Notes: generated by a model not told the origin, from the letters alone. A DNA stretch of 64,000 bases from Methanosarcina sp. UBA289 (GCA_002496565.1 DAKJ01000016.1:104328-168327), one strand, 5' to 3'. Positions 45,014-55,298 are shown, counted from the first letter of the stretch. Made by a program: numbers and translations.

Positions 45014-46315
45014 TTATTTTTTAGTAACTGGCGTTACCAGTACCTTATCTATACGATTGCCATCCATATCCACAACTTCGTACCTTAGCTCTCCAAGAAC
45101 AATACGGTCTCCAGTTGCTGGAATTCGCTGCAGGATGGAAATAATCAGCCCGGCAATGGTCCGATAATAACCCAGTCCTTCCCCTGGAAAAAAATCCACG
45201 GACAGTACATCTTTGACTTTTTCAATAGGCGTATCCCCGTCGATCAACCATGAGCCGTCTTCCCGAATCTGAACCTGTGACTCCACAGGCTCGCCAAGGG
45301 AACGGACTTCACCCACTATTGCTTCAAGAATATCGTGCAGAGTGATTACGCCCTGAATACTCCCGTATTCGTCAGTGATAAGAGCAATATGCACTCCGGT
45401 CTCTTTAAACGATTCAAGAAGCTTCAGGACAGAAACGCTTTCAGGTATAAAGAGTGGTTTTGTGACCAATGCTCTGATATCAACAGTACCGGTTTCCAGA
45501 AGCGTTGCCAGGATACTTTTTACTGATACCATACCTACAATATTGTCGAGTTTCCCTTCGTATGCAGGAAAATTTGATCGGCCACTTTCACTCATTTTCC
45601 GCAGATTTTCATCAGCTGGTTTCTCTAGGTCGATTGCAATAAGATCTGTACGATGCGTCATCAGGGAATCAACACGGCGGTCACCAATTTCAAGCACGCC
45701 TTCTATCATGCTCAGTTCGGCTTTCTCAAACACTCCAGCTTTGGTTCCTTCCTCAAACATAATCTTAATTTCTTCTTCTGTTACAGGAGGTTCAGTAGTC
45801 TTTCTGATTCTCAGAATTTTGAGCACAGCTTCGGTAGAACTACTGAGTATTATCACAAACGGCTTTGCGATAACAGATAGATAGAACATAGGTTTTGCAA
45901 CGTTAGAAGCTATTGATTCCGCACTGTTGAGTGCAAGCCTTTTTGGGACAAGTTCTCCAAAAATTAAGGTCAAATAGGTGATCACAAAGACTACAAAAGT
46001 AATGCTGAGCGCACTACTATATGGGGCCAAAGTAGGGAATTTCGCAAGGTAAGCTGCAAGTCCTTCTGCGATTGTAGCTCCGCCGAAGGCACCTGCAAAG
46101 ATTCCCACAAGAGTAATTCCTATCTGGATTGTTGAGAGAAAAGGAGTTGGTTCATTTGCGAGCATAAGCGCAGTTTCTGCCCGTTTGTCTCCTTCCTCCG
46201 CCCGTTGTTTGAGACGGGTTTTCTTGGAAGAAACAATGGCAAATTCTGACATGGCAAATATGCCATTGAATGCGATCAGCACAAAAATAATTACGATTTC
46301 AAGCAATAGTGACAT
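45014..46315 (-). CDS. DUF21/CBS/CorC_HlyC membrane protein
   Basis: A 433-residue protein of the hemolysin-C/CorC group. The N-terminal DUF21 domain has about four helices (1-175; GIFAMSEFAIVSS, FGELVPKRLAL). Two CBS domains follow (about 205-330; DSLMTHRTDLIAID and LITDEYGSIQGVITLHDILE), and a CorC_HlyC transporter-associated domain ends it (about 345-430). Members are linked to magnesium or cobalt efflux and regulated by nucleotide binding at the CBS pair. It is not in an operon. Confidence 0.9.
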   Translation of the reverse strand: MSLLLEIVIIFVLIAFNGIFAMSEFAIVSSKKTRLKQRAEEGDKRAETALMLANEPTPFLSTIQIGITLVGIFAGAFGGATIAEGLAAYLAKFPTLAPYSSALSITFVVFVITYLTLIFGELVPKRLALNSAESIASNVAKPMFYLSVIAKPFVIILSSSTEAVLKILRIRKTTEPPVTEEEIKIMFEEGTKAGVFEKAELSMIEGVLEIGDRRVDSLMTHRTDLIAIDLEKPADENLRKMSESGRSNFPAYEGKLDNIVGMVSVKSILATLLETGTVDIRALVTKPLFIPESVSVLKLLESFKETGVHIALITDEYGSIQGVITLHDILEAIVGEVRSLGEPVESQVQIREDGSWLIDGDTPIEKVKDVLSVDFFPGEGLGYYRTIAGLIISILQRIPATGDRIVLGELRYEVVDMDGNRIDKVLVTPVTKK

Positions 46316-46489
46316 TTTTGAAATATTATTAGTTGAACTATAATTTAAAGTTTAGTATAGTTTTATACAGATTTGTGCTTTTATAATATCATTTTCCTGT
46401 TGTATTTTTATTTTTTCCCTGATTCAGTAATTTTCCTGGAATCTATGCTCTTTGCCTACAAGTACTTTCAAATCTACCTCTACATCCGT

Positions 46490-47293
46490 TCAAAAAATTT
46501 TACCTGGTCTATTCTCATTAATTGCCCTCACCCTCCTGACAAGAGCAGGATGTGTTGACAACAAATTGGTTGACCAGATCCAGAACCCCTCAGGACTCAT
46601 TGTAGTTTCAAGATATTCTTCATAATTAACAGCCTTGTAAAGATGTTCGCCTGCTGATAGTACTATAAGTCCTTTTTTGCCTGAAGGAACAAGCCGGATT
46701 GCAATTCTGTCTGAAGTATATTCCCTGGCCCGGCTCAGGGCAGTCCATAAAAAGTTCTTGAGGATAGGCACAAAGGCAATCGGAAATATTGAGAGATTGT
46801 AAAGCAGGGTCACATGCCCTGCCTTTATGTGAGCCAGTTCGTGGGCAACTATAAACTCAAGAGAATCAAAGTCTTCCTCCCGGTATGCTACCTCAACTAT
46901 GTCCGCATAAAAAACTACATAGTTTCTCCTGAAGTATAGACGGGTAGCAAATGCGTTTATTAGCCCTCCTTCCTGGATTAAGAAAGCATCCGGAACTTCT
47001 CTGAGATTCAGCTCAAAAGAAAGACGTTTTATGATTTCGTAGAGTTCAGGAAACTGTTTTTCGGAGAGTTTGATTGCATTTGCCATCATTCCTCCGTAAG
47101 TCTGTCCAGAAACGAATGAAAGAAAAGCAATCGATACTGGGATTACCAGTATATATTCAATCCCGAGTTCTTCGGGATATAAAATTGGAACTGTCATTAA
47201 TGTGACATAAATAAAAATACTGATCAGTAGGCAGATTAAAAAAAGAGGTATTTCGGCAGGATGCCTGAGATTCTTTATTTCATTATCCAGCAA
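46490..47293 (-). CDS. M48-family membrane metalloprotease (HtpX-like)
   Basis: 267 residues. HELAH (151-155) gives two zinc His and the catalytic Glu, and the third ligand is the Glu in SRAREYTSDRIA (about 192-203). Two hydrophobic helices near the N-terminus (16-38, 45-65) and a hydrophobic stretch after the motif (LLYNLSIFPIAFVPIL) anchor it. No ATG is in frame; it is read from TTG 47293, which has a gggg site 10 bases upstream. It probably degrades damaged membrane proteins. A TATA-like tract on the minus strand is at about 47360. Confidence 0.85.
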   Translation of the reverse strand: MLDNEIKNLRHPAEIPLFLICLLISIFIYVTLMTVPILYPEELGIEYILVIPVSIAFLSFVSGQTYGGMMANAIKLSEKQFPELYEIIKRLSFELNLREVPDAFLIQEGGLINAFATRLYFRRNYVVFYADIVEVAYREEDFDSLEFIVAHELAHIKAGHVTLLYNLSIFPIAFVPILKNFLWTALSRAREYTSDRIAIRLVPSGKKGLIVLSAGEHLYKAVNYEEYLETTMSPEGFWIWSTNLLSTHPALVRRVRAINENRPGKIF

Positions 47294-47983
47294 GTTTTTT
47301 GTCCCCCTATTCTAGAAAACTTGAAGATATGTTTCAATGACCCCAATAAAAGTCACAATACATTATAAATATTTACCTGGAGCTATAATACCTTCTTAGA
47401 CTTTTCTCAATATACCTTTTACTCATATTCATCCGGAAATTTTCCCGGGGAAAAAGTAAGGCCATTTATTTAGTTTCAGGATAATTGCTTACATGAAGAA
47501 AATGCTAACAGATAAGACTCCAAAAGGTGAGCTTTCATAAGAATACATCATCATAAATATATTTGTATACAGATATAAGAAGAATCTAAAACAGTACAAT
47601 AAAGACTCCCATAAAAACTCTCTACATAAATGAAGCTAGTTGGCCATCCAAAATGTTCTTTCTTAAACCATAGAAAGTTACATGTTTTCGAGTTTTGGGA
47701 TTTCTGCAAATTTACTCTGTGAGATAGGGTAGAAAATGGAAGAAAATTTTATTTTTAATTAGTTATTGTTGACAAGACAAAATAGAAAATAATATAAATG
47801 TTAGAATAGGTGAATTGTAGTAGAAATTTTAGATAGATAATTAAAGTTCTGGTCAATTTTCTATAAATAAATCAAAAATGTAACGTACTTAAGCAAATCA
47901 TGTTACAGAGATTTATATAAAAAATTATTCCATAGAAATTTAAGCATAAATTTGTCTAAAATGTAGAGGGGAAGTCATATTTT
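47294..47983. other. AT-rich intergenic region between divergent genes
   Basis: 690 bases with no supported gene. The M48 promoter is near 47340-47390. The rest is strongly AT-rich up to the methyltransferase, whose site gaggggaag precedes its ATG. Confidence 0.5.
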
Positions 47984-49096
47984 ATGGAGTATATATTCAA
48001 ATTCTGCAATTTGCCTGACGACAAGTCAACAGTAAAAATAGTTAATGAAGCTGCAAACCGTTTGTACTATAAACTTGAAGGAATTGATATAGAAACTTTA
48101 GATATTTCAGATTATAACAAAAGATACTTTGGCTCCTTATTAAAGAACTTACGTTCTAATTTACAAAGATATGCATATATATTGGTATGGTCAATCACAA
48201 AGATAGACATACCCTTAAAAAAACTTGTTTTTTTGGATTATGGAGGAGGTTCTGGCATGTTATCCCTCCTCGCAAAAGAGTGCAATATTGGAACAGTTAT
48301 TTACAACGATATTTACGATGTCTCCGCCAGAGATGCAGAATTAATAGGAAAAGCTATTGGAGATCAAGCTGACTATTATATTCCAGGAGATATTGACAAA
48401 GTAATCGATTTTTTAAAGACGAAATCGATTAACTGCAACGCAATAGCCAATTATGATGTCATAGAACATATCTATGATATAGAAGAATTCCTAAAGAAAA
48501 TATCTTTGATTTCAGATAATAATAATTTAAGGGTGTTTTTTTCCTCTGGTGCAAATCCTTATAATCCTTTGATCAAGAGGAAGCTCGTGAAAAATCATCA
48601 TAGGTGCGAACTCTTAGACCGAGAATCGATTTTTGGTAGAAAAGAAAGAGATCCCCTGGAATCATATTTAAAAATTAGAAAGAAAATGATAAAAAATTTG
48701 AATCCAGATCTGTCCGAGAATCAAGTGGTCTATTTAGCTGCCGCTACCAGAGGGCTGATTGAATATGATATTAAAAAAGCAGTAAATGAATTTTTAACTA
48801 GTGGATCTGTTACTTTTAAGCAAAAATATCCCCAGTATCCCACAAATACCTGTGACCCTTACACCGGTAACTGGGCAGAGCATTTGATGGATATATACCA
48901 GTTAAGAAATGTTTTGCAGCGTGAGAACTTCCAAGCCGATATCTGGTGTGGATATTATGGCGATTCAAATACTTTACTAAAGTGTCTAGCAGCCCGATCT
49001 TTAAATTTGTTAATTAAAAGCTCAGGAAGATATGGACTGATATTTTCTCCATTTTTTACACTTTGTGGAAATATAGCACCGCAATCATCCTATTGA
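47984..49096 (+). CDS. SAM-dependent methyltransferase-like protein
   Basis: A 370-residue protein. The first ~85 residues are helical. VFLDYGGGSGMLSLLAKECN is the SAM-binding motif I, with IYNDIYD as the following acidic loop and ANYDVIEHIYDIEEFLKKIS as the family VIEH block. About 180 residues of an uncharacterised C-terminal part follow. It is a lone class I methyltransferase, possibly acting on a lipid, sugar or peptide. Its codons are AT-rich compared with neighbours and it lies between two long noncoding regions, so lateral transfer is likely. Confidence 0.7.
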   Translation: MEYIFKFCNLPDDKSTVKIVNEAANRLYYKLEGIDIETLDISDYNKRYFGSLLKNLRSNLQRYAYILVWSITKIDIPLKKLVFLDYGGGSGMLSLLAKECNIGTVIYNDIYDVSARDAELIGKAIGDQADYYIPGDIDKVIDFLKTKSINCNAIANYDVIEHIYDIEEFLKKISLISDNNNLRVFFSSGANPYNPLIKRKLVKNHHRCELLDRESIFGRKERDPLESYLKIRKKMIKNLNPDLSENQVVYLAAATRGLIEYDIKKAVNEFLTSGSVTFKQKYPQYPTNTCDPYTGNWAEHLMDIYQLRNVLQRENFQADIWCGYYGDSNTLLKCLAARSLNLLIKSSGRYGLIFSPFFTLCGNIAPQSSY

Positions 49097-49410
49097 TTCT
49101 TAAAAATCTTAATTTAATAGCTCAAAAGATTCACTTTATAGATAAAAAAATTCAACTCACAAGTTAAAAGATTAATGTCATAATATAGACTTACTTCTTA
49201 TAGACTTACTTCTGGGCGAGTGTTAACGTCGAAAGAATTCACTCTATTCTCGCCCATAATTCAGCTCCCTTGAGCCACAACCATTGCACCAGTTGATAAC
49301 ACCGTTTTCGCTCAAGCCTTTTTTGAAAAGGCTTGTGGTCAAACCTTTTTAAAAAGCTTTCAAAATTTCCTCCGAAAAGGTTGCAGAACTCGGGTGGTAA
49401 CTCTGCTGGA
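49097..49410. other. Intergenic region with hairpin element
   Basis: Contains hairpin copy 4 (49313-49335), and a second T-rich/A-rich stretch (49340-49380) related to it, on the side where the GTPase gene ends. A direct repeat atagacttacttct occurs at about 49182-49212. No gene is supported. Confidence 0.45.
49313..49335. repeat. Hairpin element (copy 4, perfect)
   Basis: CAAGCCTTTT and AAAAGGCTTG form a perfect 10-bp stem with a TTG loop. It is near the 3' end of the minus-strand GTPase gene and could terminate it. Confidence 0.55.
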
Positions 49411-50412
49411 TCAGATTGCAGACTCGGTATCTGGTTCCTCGGAAGAAGAGGAAAGGCGTTTTTGTTCAATCATCTGTATAAGCCTGTCCGTTACGTCATC
49501 AATTCCTTCCCCGGTAAGTGTAGAAATATTAAACTCTACTTCATCCTGCTTCTGGAATTCGGACCTGTCAGCTTTGTTTGCAACCACAAGCAGGGGAAGT
49601 TTGAAGTTCTCACGAATTTCCGCAAGCAGGCGTTTTTGGGCTTCGATTTCGTATCCGCAGCTTTCGCTGGGATCAATGATGAACATTACAACTGCATCAA
49701 GGTAATGAATCGCAGTAACTGCCTGCTTTTCAATATCATTCCTCTCGGACATAGGGCGATCAAGAAGCCCAGGTGTATCCATAACCTGGTAACGCACTCC
49801 ATCCCGCGTGAAATGCCCGATCGTTACTCCTTTTGTTGTAAATGGATAAGGAGCGATTTCCGGGCTTGCTCCTGTAATTTTTGAGACAAAACTTGACTTT
49901 CCTACATTAGGATAGCCAGCAATCACAATTGTGGGTTCATCCTGCACATCAGGAAGTTTCCGCAAGGTATTTCGGGCTTCGTTAAGGAAGAGAAGATCTT
50001 TGTTAATAGACTTGATAATCGAGGCAAGCCTTCCGAAGGCTTCTTTCCGGACAGGCTCCGGGAGATCCGAATTCCGGATTTTCCCAACATAACTTCTTGA
50101 AACCTCATGGATCTTCCTGCTAGCCCAGTCCACGGATGCGAGAGACATCTTGAGTTTTTCTACTCCTACAAGGACATCAGTGAGTTCATAATAAAATCTG
50201 GGCAATCGCTCAAAACTAGGGAACCGCCTAACTATATTTGCAAGATTATCCGTCAGAATATTTGCCGCTGTCAGGAGCATGGACTCATTGGCTCTGAATC
50301 GGCTTTCTCTGCTATCTATCGTTTTCCCGGACATAGCTCGCGCTGACCGCTTAAAGGCTTTATTGATTAATTCCTCGGAAGTGGGAACTGTGTGGATTTT
50401 CTCGAAGATCAT
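49411..50412 (-). CDS. NOG1-family GTPase
   Basis: A 333-residue GTPase with all G motifs: G1 GYPNVGKS (166-173), G3 DTPG (212-215) and G4 NKAD (279-282), with G5-like STLTGEG. The first ~150 residues are the helical NOG1 N-terminal domain (FERLPRFYYELTDVLVG). NOG1 proteins function in large ribosomal subunit assembly; archaeal forms lack the long C-terminal extension of eukaryotes, as here. Its promoter region is shared with the divergent CBS regulator. Confidence 0.9.
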   Translation of the reverse strand: MIFEKIHTVPTSEELINKAFKRSARAMSGKTIDSRESRFRANESMLLTAANILTDNLANIVRRFPSFERLPRFYYELTDVLVGVEKLKMSLASVDWASRKIHEVSRSYVGKIRNSDLPEPVRKEAFGRLASIIKSINKDLLFLNEARNTLRKLPDVQDEPTIVIAGYPNVGKSSFVSKITGASPEIAPYPFTTKGVTIGHFTRDGVRYQVMDTPGLLDRPMSERNDIEKQAVTAIHYLDAVVMFIIDPSESCGYEIEAQKRLLAEIRENFKLPLLVVANKADRSEFQKQDEVEFNISTLTGEGIDDVTDRLIQMIEQKRLSSSSEEPDTESAI

Positions 50413-50771
50413 TATGTTCTAACCCTCTGGGGACTCTGCCAAGTTATATATACGTTATTATAGATTAAGAATCTCATGAGAATAAATTCGCAAGCAAGAG
50501 TCTCACAGAGATTCTTGAAGGCGATTCCCTGAGAGGAATTTATTGCTCAATTTTGAATTTATAATTACAGATCCTGGTAATAAACTCTAATATAAAGTGA
50601 AAACCAGGTAGAAATTTAAAGCAGAACCGGACTGTATTTATATTTGTAATATCAATTTGTAACAAGATTTATAATCATTAATTATGGTAAATAAGTGCGT
50701 TAACTTACATTATCTATGTATAAGTTTCGTAGATCATTCTTATAAAAGTATATGAAATTAATGGTGGTAGT
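50413..50771. other. Divergent promoter region, GTPase and CBS regulator
   Basis: AT-rich, with TATA-like tracts at about 50440 (for the minus strand) and about 50740 (for the plus strand). ggtggtag precedes the CBS regulator start. No gene is visible. Confidence 0.5.
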
Positions 50772-51647
50772 ATGGAACTCACTCCGATTCAAAAAGATAT
50801 TATTATTGCATTAATCAACCTTCAGCGGCAAAAGGACCGGGCGATCAAAGGAGAAGAAATAGCCGAGGTAATCAAACGTAATCCTGGAACTATCCGCAAT
50901 CAGATGCAGTTACTAAAAGCTCTTGGGCTTGTAGAGGGAGTACCTGGACCAAAAGGAGGCTACAAACCCACAGGAGCAGCATACGATGCATTAAAAATTC
51001 AGCAACTGAAAAATGAATCTGTGGTTCCCCTTTATAGGAACAATGCGTTAGTTAATGGAGCTACAGCTGCTGATATCAGTTTTACCACGGTCAGAAGTCC
51101 TGATGCCTGCAGTGGAGTCGTCCGCGTATTAGGAAACACAAAAGACTTTGTGATGGACGATAAGCTTCAGGTAGGCCCCACACCTGTAAACCGCCTGATA
51201 ATCCGTGGAGAAGTCACAGGAAGGGATGACACTAACAATTCGATTCTTTTCAATATTACGGAAATGATTTCTCTACCTAAAAAACATGTCAAACATTACA
51301 TGAAGTATCCTCCTTTACTTGTGAACCTGAATGCAAGTATCCAAGAAGCAACGAGACTTTTTATCAGGAATAACGTCCACGGAGCTCCTGTAGAGGATAA
51401 AGGAAAAATCGTGGGAATCATTACTTACACTGATATTGCTCATGCAATTGCCCAGGGAAAACCGAACGTAAAAGTCAAAGACATTATGACAAAAGAACTT
51501 ATCACAGTCGATGGAGATATGCAGCTCTACGATGTAGTAAAACTTTTCCATAAGTACAACGTAGGAAGGCTTATCGTAACCATTAATGGCGTGCCCAAAG
51601 GCACACTATCAAAGACTGATGTCCTGAACGAACTGGCAGTGTATTGA
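50772..51647 (+). CDS. Winged-helix regulator with CBS domain pair
   Basis: A 291-residue protein. Residues 1-75 are a winged helix (PIQKDIIIALINLQRQKDRAI...RNQMQLLKALGLVEGVPGPKGGYKPT), ~85-165 a conserved middle domain, and ~170-291 two CBS motifs (INGVPKGTLSKTDVL at the end). Archaeal family of CBS-linked regulators; CBS pairs usually bind adenine nucleotides or SAM, so it could couple gene control to energy state. Target genes are unknown. Confidence 0.85.
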   Translation: MELTPIQKDIIIALINLQRQKDRAIKGEEIAEVIKRNPGTIRNQMQLLKALGLVEGVPGPKGGYKPTGAAYDALKIQQLKNESVVPLYRNNALVNGATAADISFTTVRSPDACSGVVRVLGNTKDFVMDDKLQVGPTPVNRLIIRGEVTGRDDTNNSILFNITEMISLPKKHVKHYMKYPPLLVNLNASIQEATRLFIRNNVHGAPVEDKGKIVGIITYTDIAHAIAQGKPNVKVKDIMTKELITVDGDMQLYDVVKLFHKYNVGRLIVTINGVPKGTLSKTDVLNELAVY

Positions 51648-51761
51648 AAAATTAAGGTTTTTCACGGTTCTTTGAAAGAGCAGAAAGAACTATAAAAGTA
51701 ATTAGTAAAAGTAGCCAGAAAAACTCGATACTTATAGAACATCGGATTGCCTGCATTTTCA

Positions 51762-51786
51762 AACCGGGAGGTAAAAACCTCCGGTT
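51762..51786. terminator. Bidirectional terminator hairpin between convergent genes
   Basis: AACCGGGAGGT (51762-51772) and ACCTCCGGTT (51777-51786) pair with one bulged G and an AAAA loop. It lies between the stops of the CBS regulator and hisE and ends in ctttaatcccttttc on the plus strand. Confidence 0.65.
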
Positions 51787-51788
51787 CT

Positions 51789-52103
51789 TTAATCCCTTTT
51801 CATGGTTTCATGTCGGGCACTGAGCTCGGCTGCGATTTCATCAAGGGTAACATTATTTGCCGCAAGCATTACCAGAAGATGGAAGATAAGGTCCGAACTT
51901 TCCGAAACAATCTCGTCATGGTCTTCATTCCTAACTGCAAGGATTGTTTCAATTGATTCCTCTCCTACTTTTTCAAGGATCTTGTTCATACCTTTGCGGT
52001 GGTTTAAAAGCTTGCAGACGTATGAGCGCTCGTCATAGTTTTGTTTTCGGTCCAATATGATCTCATATACCCTGTTCAAGATTGATAGGTCAGCATCCGA
52101 CAT
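51789..52103 (-). CDS. hisE: Phosphoribosyl-ATP diphosphatase
   Basis: A 104-residue MazG-like HisE enzyme, which removes pyrophosphate from phosphoribosyl-ATP in the second step of histidine synthesis. [41 protein letters not shown], and [18 protein letters not shown] carry the EExxE and ExxD-type acidic residues that bind Mg. No other his gene is next to it; it is 86 bases downstream of the LeuC/HacA-type gene on the same strand and could be co-transcribed. Confidence 0.92.
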   Translation of the reverse strand: MSDADLSILNRVYEIILDRKQNYDERSYVCKLLNHRKGMNKILEKVGEESIETILAVRNEDHDEIVSESSDLIFHLLVMLAANNVTLDEIAAELSARHETMKRD

Positions 52104-52188
52104 TTTAACACCTGTTTAATTAACACGGATAAATATTTTAAAATTCAAATTGAGAAAAATATCCAAAAAAGTAAAAACAGGAGATTTT

Positions 52189-53484
52189 TCAAACTTTCCT
52201 TGGATCAGTGATTTCTCCGGTAAGGGCTGATGCTCCTGCAGTCGCAGGGGAAGACAGATATACAAAAGATTCGGAACTTCCTTCTCTGCCCTTAAAGTTA
52301 CGATTCGAAGTTGCAAGGCCCACTTCTCCTGCCCCAAGCAGGCCAAAAGAGCCACCCATACAGGGCCCGCAGCAAGGGGATTCTACGATTGCACCTGCAT
52401 TCATAAGTTTTTCTATATACCCGGCTCTCAAGAGTTTCAGGTACTCGGTTCTTGAAGCGGGAACTACAAGCAGGCGAACGCCCTTAGCTACTGGTTCGTC
52501 ACCCATAATATCGGCCATGATTTTAATATCTTCGAACCTTCCATTCGTGCAGGAACCCACAAAGATCTGGTCAAGTTTAGTGCCCTCGACCTCGGTTACG
52601 GGTTTTACGTTATCCACATTATGAGGACAGGCTACCTGGGGTTCTAGGTCGGATATGTCGTAGTGCCGAACTCCCACATATGTTGCGCCTTCATCGGATT
52701 TCCAATATGGATCGAATTCGTAATACAGAATCCGCTCTTTGAGGTATTCTGCAGTCACTTCATCGGCTTCGATAATTCCTGCCTTTCCACCCATCTCGAT
52801 TGCCATATTGGACATAGTCATACGTTCTGGGATCGAAAGAGAGCGAATTGTTGAGCCTCCAAACTCGGCTGCCATATACCTGGCTCCTTCTACTCCTACG
52901 TCACCTATCAGGTGGAGGATAAGATCTTTAGAGTAAACTCTTTCTGGCAGCTTACCTTCCACTTCAAAACGGAAAGTCTCGGGCACTCTGAACCAGAGTT
53001 TACCAGTGGCAAAAACCGCTGCCATATCAGTAGACCCTATACCTGTAGAAAACGCCCCCAGTGCACCATATGCACATGTATGCGAATCCGAGCCAACTAT
53101 AAGGTCTCCTGGTAGCACATGCCCTTTTTCGGGAAGAACCTGATGGCAAACTCCTTCGTATACATCATAATTTAAAATGCCCTGTTCCTCAGCAAATTCT
53201 CGGAGCATAATATGATTTGCTGTGGCGTTAATGGAGTCTGCAGGAACCTGGTGGTCAAATACGATCACTATTTTCGTCGGGTCCCAGACTTTCTTCTCTT
53301 CTTTGTCCTTCATAATCTCATAAAAGCCTTTAACTGCCAGCGGACCTGTAATGTCGTGAGTCATTGCCAGGTCTATATTTGCCAGTACGAAATCTCCGGC
53401 TTTTACGGGACTTCCGGAGGCCTTCGAAAAGATCTTTTCCGAAACGGTCATCGGACGATTTTCATTACCAGACATCCCGGTCAT
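52189..53484 (-). CDS. leuC: Isopropylmalate/homoaconitate-type dehydratase large subunit
   Basis: 431 residues, full length for the archaeal LeuC/HacA large subunit of the aconitase superfamily. The [4Fe-4S] Cys ligands are in GSCTNGR and [10 protein letters not shown], and substrate-loop motifs DHQVPADS and [15 protein letters not shown] are present. These enzymes isomerise isopropylmalate (leucine), citramalate products, or homocitrate. The small subunit that fixes specificity is not in this window, so I cannot tell LeuC from HacA. The ATG at 53484 is chosen; an internal one at 53475 is possible. hisE lies downstream, and the ACT protein (amino acid sensing) about 1.1 kb upstream. Confidence 0.85.
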   Translation of the reverse strand: MTGMSGNENRPMTVSEKIFSKASGSPVKAGDFVLANIDLAMTHDITGPLAVKGFYEIMKDKEEKKVWDPTKIVIVFDHQVPADSINATANHIMLREFAEEQGILNYDVYEGVCHQVLPEKGHVLPGDLIVGSDSHTCAYGALGAFSTGIGSTDMAAVFATGKLWFRVPETFRFEVEGKLPERVYSKDLILHLIGDVGVEGARYMAAEFGGSTIRSLSIPERMTMSNMAIEMGGKAGIIEADEVTAEYLKERILYYEFDPYWKSDEGATYVGVRHYDISDLEPQVACPHNVDNVKPVTEVEGTKLDQIFVGSCTNGRFEDIKIMADIMGDEPVAKGVRLLVVPASRTEYLKLLRAGYIEKLMNAGAIVESPCCGPCMGGSFGLLGAGEVGLATSNRNFKGREGSSESFVYLSSPATAGASALTGEITDPRKV

Positions 53485-53654
53485 GGGGAATAACTGGCTC
53501 TTTCTAATAAATAAATTTAATTGATGATGCTGGTCGACAAAGATTAAAAATCTTTCAGGCTTATAAACAGACTACCTGCCTTAAATAGAAGAAATTTAGC
53601 TTTAGGAAAGAAAAGATTGACCAGAAAAGTTTAAAGCTTTGTTACTTTTTGCTA

Positions 53655-54524
53655 TTACTCACTAATCTCGGTACTTCCCATACTATCGTGGATTATATAG
53701 ATACATGTGCCATTCTCAAGATTTTTTTTTGCAAGCTCGAGACCCTTTCCTCCTCTGCTGAAGTCCACGAAGTTTTCATACATGTCAAGCATGTCCTCAA
53801 GTTCCGAAATATACCTTAAGAGGAGATCTTCTGCCATCTTTCGGCTGTCTTCTGCAGAGATCGAAAACCCTAGGCCTTCACATTCGCAGGTCTGTAGTCT
53901 CAGCCCTTCAATATAAAAAGGATAAGTGCTGCAGAGCATAGGACGCACAGGATAAACCCGGCACTTGTGTGAATCTCTTTCAAGGAAAATGCAATCTCCA
54001 TTCTTCTTCCGCCTGAGAATCCATCCAAAGGCGTGAATCTTGCCCTCACAATCGATATAATCCCGAAGAAATTCAAGAGTTTCAAGAGAAAATGACTCTT
54101 CGTTATCCTCCGATGAACTGAATGAAGTTTCTGGATGTTTTTCTTCATCCTCCCAGACCTCATCCTGTAGAGTAACCTCATTTACAAACGGTCCTGCAAC
54201 CTCCAGTTTTGAGAGGCCTGTATATTCCTGAATTTTTTCGATTTCGGATGGGATCACAGCTACTCTATTGTCCCCAAAAGCCCGCCTGCAGCATTTTCCA
54301 CAGTGCTGGCAGAAGAAACCGATTTTTCGGATTTCAACTGCAAGCTTTTCGGGTTCAAGTTTGCGAGCCATTTCTATTTCTTTCTTAAGACCGGCAATAA
54401 GAAGGCGCCGATAGCTTGTTTTCTCGGACTTCGACTTATTACCTGCGCTGGAAACTTCCATGTAAAGACTCGTGCTCTGCTGGTACATCAAATTAACGCA
54501 AGCAGTGGTTAACGTCAAGAACAT
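53655..54524 (-). CDS. YkgJ-family cysteine-cluster protein
   Basis: A 289-residue protein if started at 54524; shorter starts at 54461 or inside the first 50 residues are possible, as the N-terminus is poorly conserved. The YkgJ (UPF0153) Cys cluster is GFFCQHCGKCCRR near residue 70, with DSHKCRVYPVRPMLCSTYPF further on and a late CECEGLG. The family probably binds zinc or an iron-sulphur cluster; its role is not known. A low-complexity acidic insert (WEDEEKHPETSFSSSEDNEESF) lies in the middle. Confidence 0.8.
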   Translation of the reverse strand: MFLTLTTACVNLMYQQSTSLYMEVSSAGNKSKSEKTSYRRLLIAGLKKEIEMARKLEPEKLAVEIRKIGFFCQHCGKCCRRAFGDNRVAVIPSEIEKIQEYTGLSKLEVAGPFVNEVTLQDEVWEDEEKHPETSFSSSEDNEESFSLETLEFLRDYIDCEGKIHAFGWILRRKKNGDCIFLERDSHKCRVYPVRPMLCSTYPFYIEGLRLQTCECEGLGFSISAEDSRKMAEDLLLRYISELEDMLDMYENFVDFSRGGKGLELAKKNLENGTCIYIIHDSMGSTEISE

Positions 54525-54618
54525 TTGGAAATCTTATTCCTAAAAATCATTATCTAGCTGACAATGGATCATAATAAGAAACTATATATCAGGGAACCAG
54601 GTTTAAACATAAATTTAT

Positions 54619-55122
54619 ATGTGGCAGAAATTACTCAAAAAGTTTGAAAAATATCCTGCGCAGGCAAAAGTACTTAAATTGCTCTTTGAACGCGGGTTTC
54701 AGGTTAATGAGGAAGGTAAGGTCACCTCCGGAAGTATTGAGATCGCACATACCCAACTTGCAAAAGAAGCAGGCGTTGACCGGCGAGTTGTTGACGCAAC
54801 TACAAAGACCATTGTTTCAGACGAACTTCTAAGCACGATTTTTAAAAATGTTCATTCCATCCCTTTCCTCAAAGACGTAGCCCCTTCCCTTGGTCTGGGA
54901 GTAATCATTATTATCCCAGAAGACGCAGCTGACGTGGGCATCCTTGCGGAGGTTGCAGGCTTGATCTCAGGAAGCAAAGTAAGCATCCGCCAGGCTGTAT
55001 CGGATGACCCCTATCTGACTGATAACCCAAGACTTACGATTATTACCGATAAGAAAGTGCCTGGAGAACTTGTTGACAAAATCCTCGAACTACCCTCGGT
55101 TAAGGGAGTAAGCATTTACTGA
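54619..55122 (+). CDS. ACT-domain regulator protein
   Basis: A 167-residue protein. The first ~70 residues are a helix-turn-helix-like part (IEIAHTQLAKEAGVDRRVVDATTKTI). LGVIIIIPEDAADVGILAEVAGL begins the C-terminal ACT domain that runs to NPRLTIITDKKVPGELVDKILELPSVKGVSIY. ACT domains bind amino acids to regulate enzymes or transcription. It stands divergent from the Cys-cluster gene, with leuC and hisE close by; a link to amino acid control is plausible but unproven. Confidence 0.8.
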   Translation: MWQKLLKKFEKYPAQAKVLKLLFERGFQVNEEGKVTSGSIEIAHTQLAKEAGVDRRVVDATTKTIVSDELLSTIFKNVHSIPFLKDVAPSLGLGVIIIIPEDAADVGILAEVAGLISGSKVSIRQAVSDDPYLTDNPRLTIITDKKVPGELVDKILELPSVKGVSIY

Positions 55123-55298
55123 ATCTTTTTCTACGCGATATATAAAATTCCATAAATAAAGTAGAGGTGGGATAGGAACTCTGCTCAAAAGACTGCTTAT
55201 TTCAGTTGAAAAAAGGTTTTTTTCATGAGTATTAGCTTATTTTCTGCCTCTTTTAAATACGGAAAGCCCCATAGGTATCCCTAAAAATCCGAAAAACT

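Noticed and set aside
49333..49884. A 183-codon plus-strand frame overlapping the GTPase gene
   Set aside because: It is antisense to the conserved G motifs of the GTPase and has no recognised domain.
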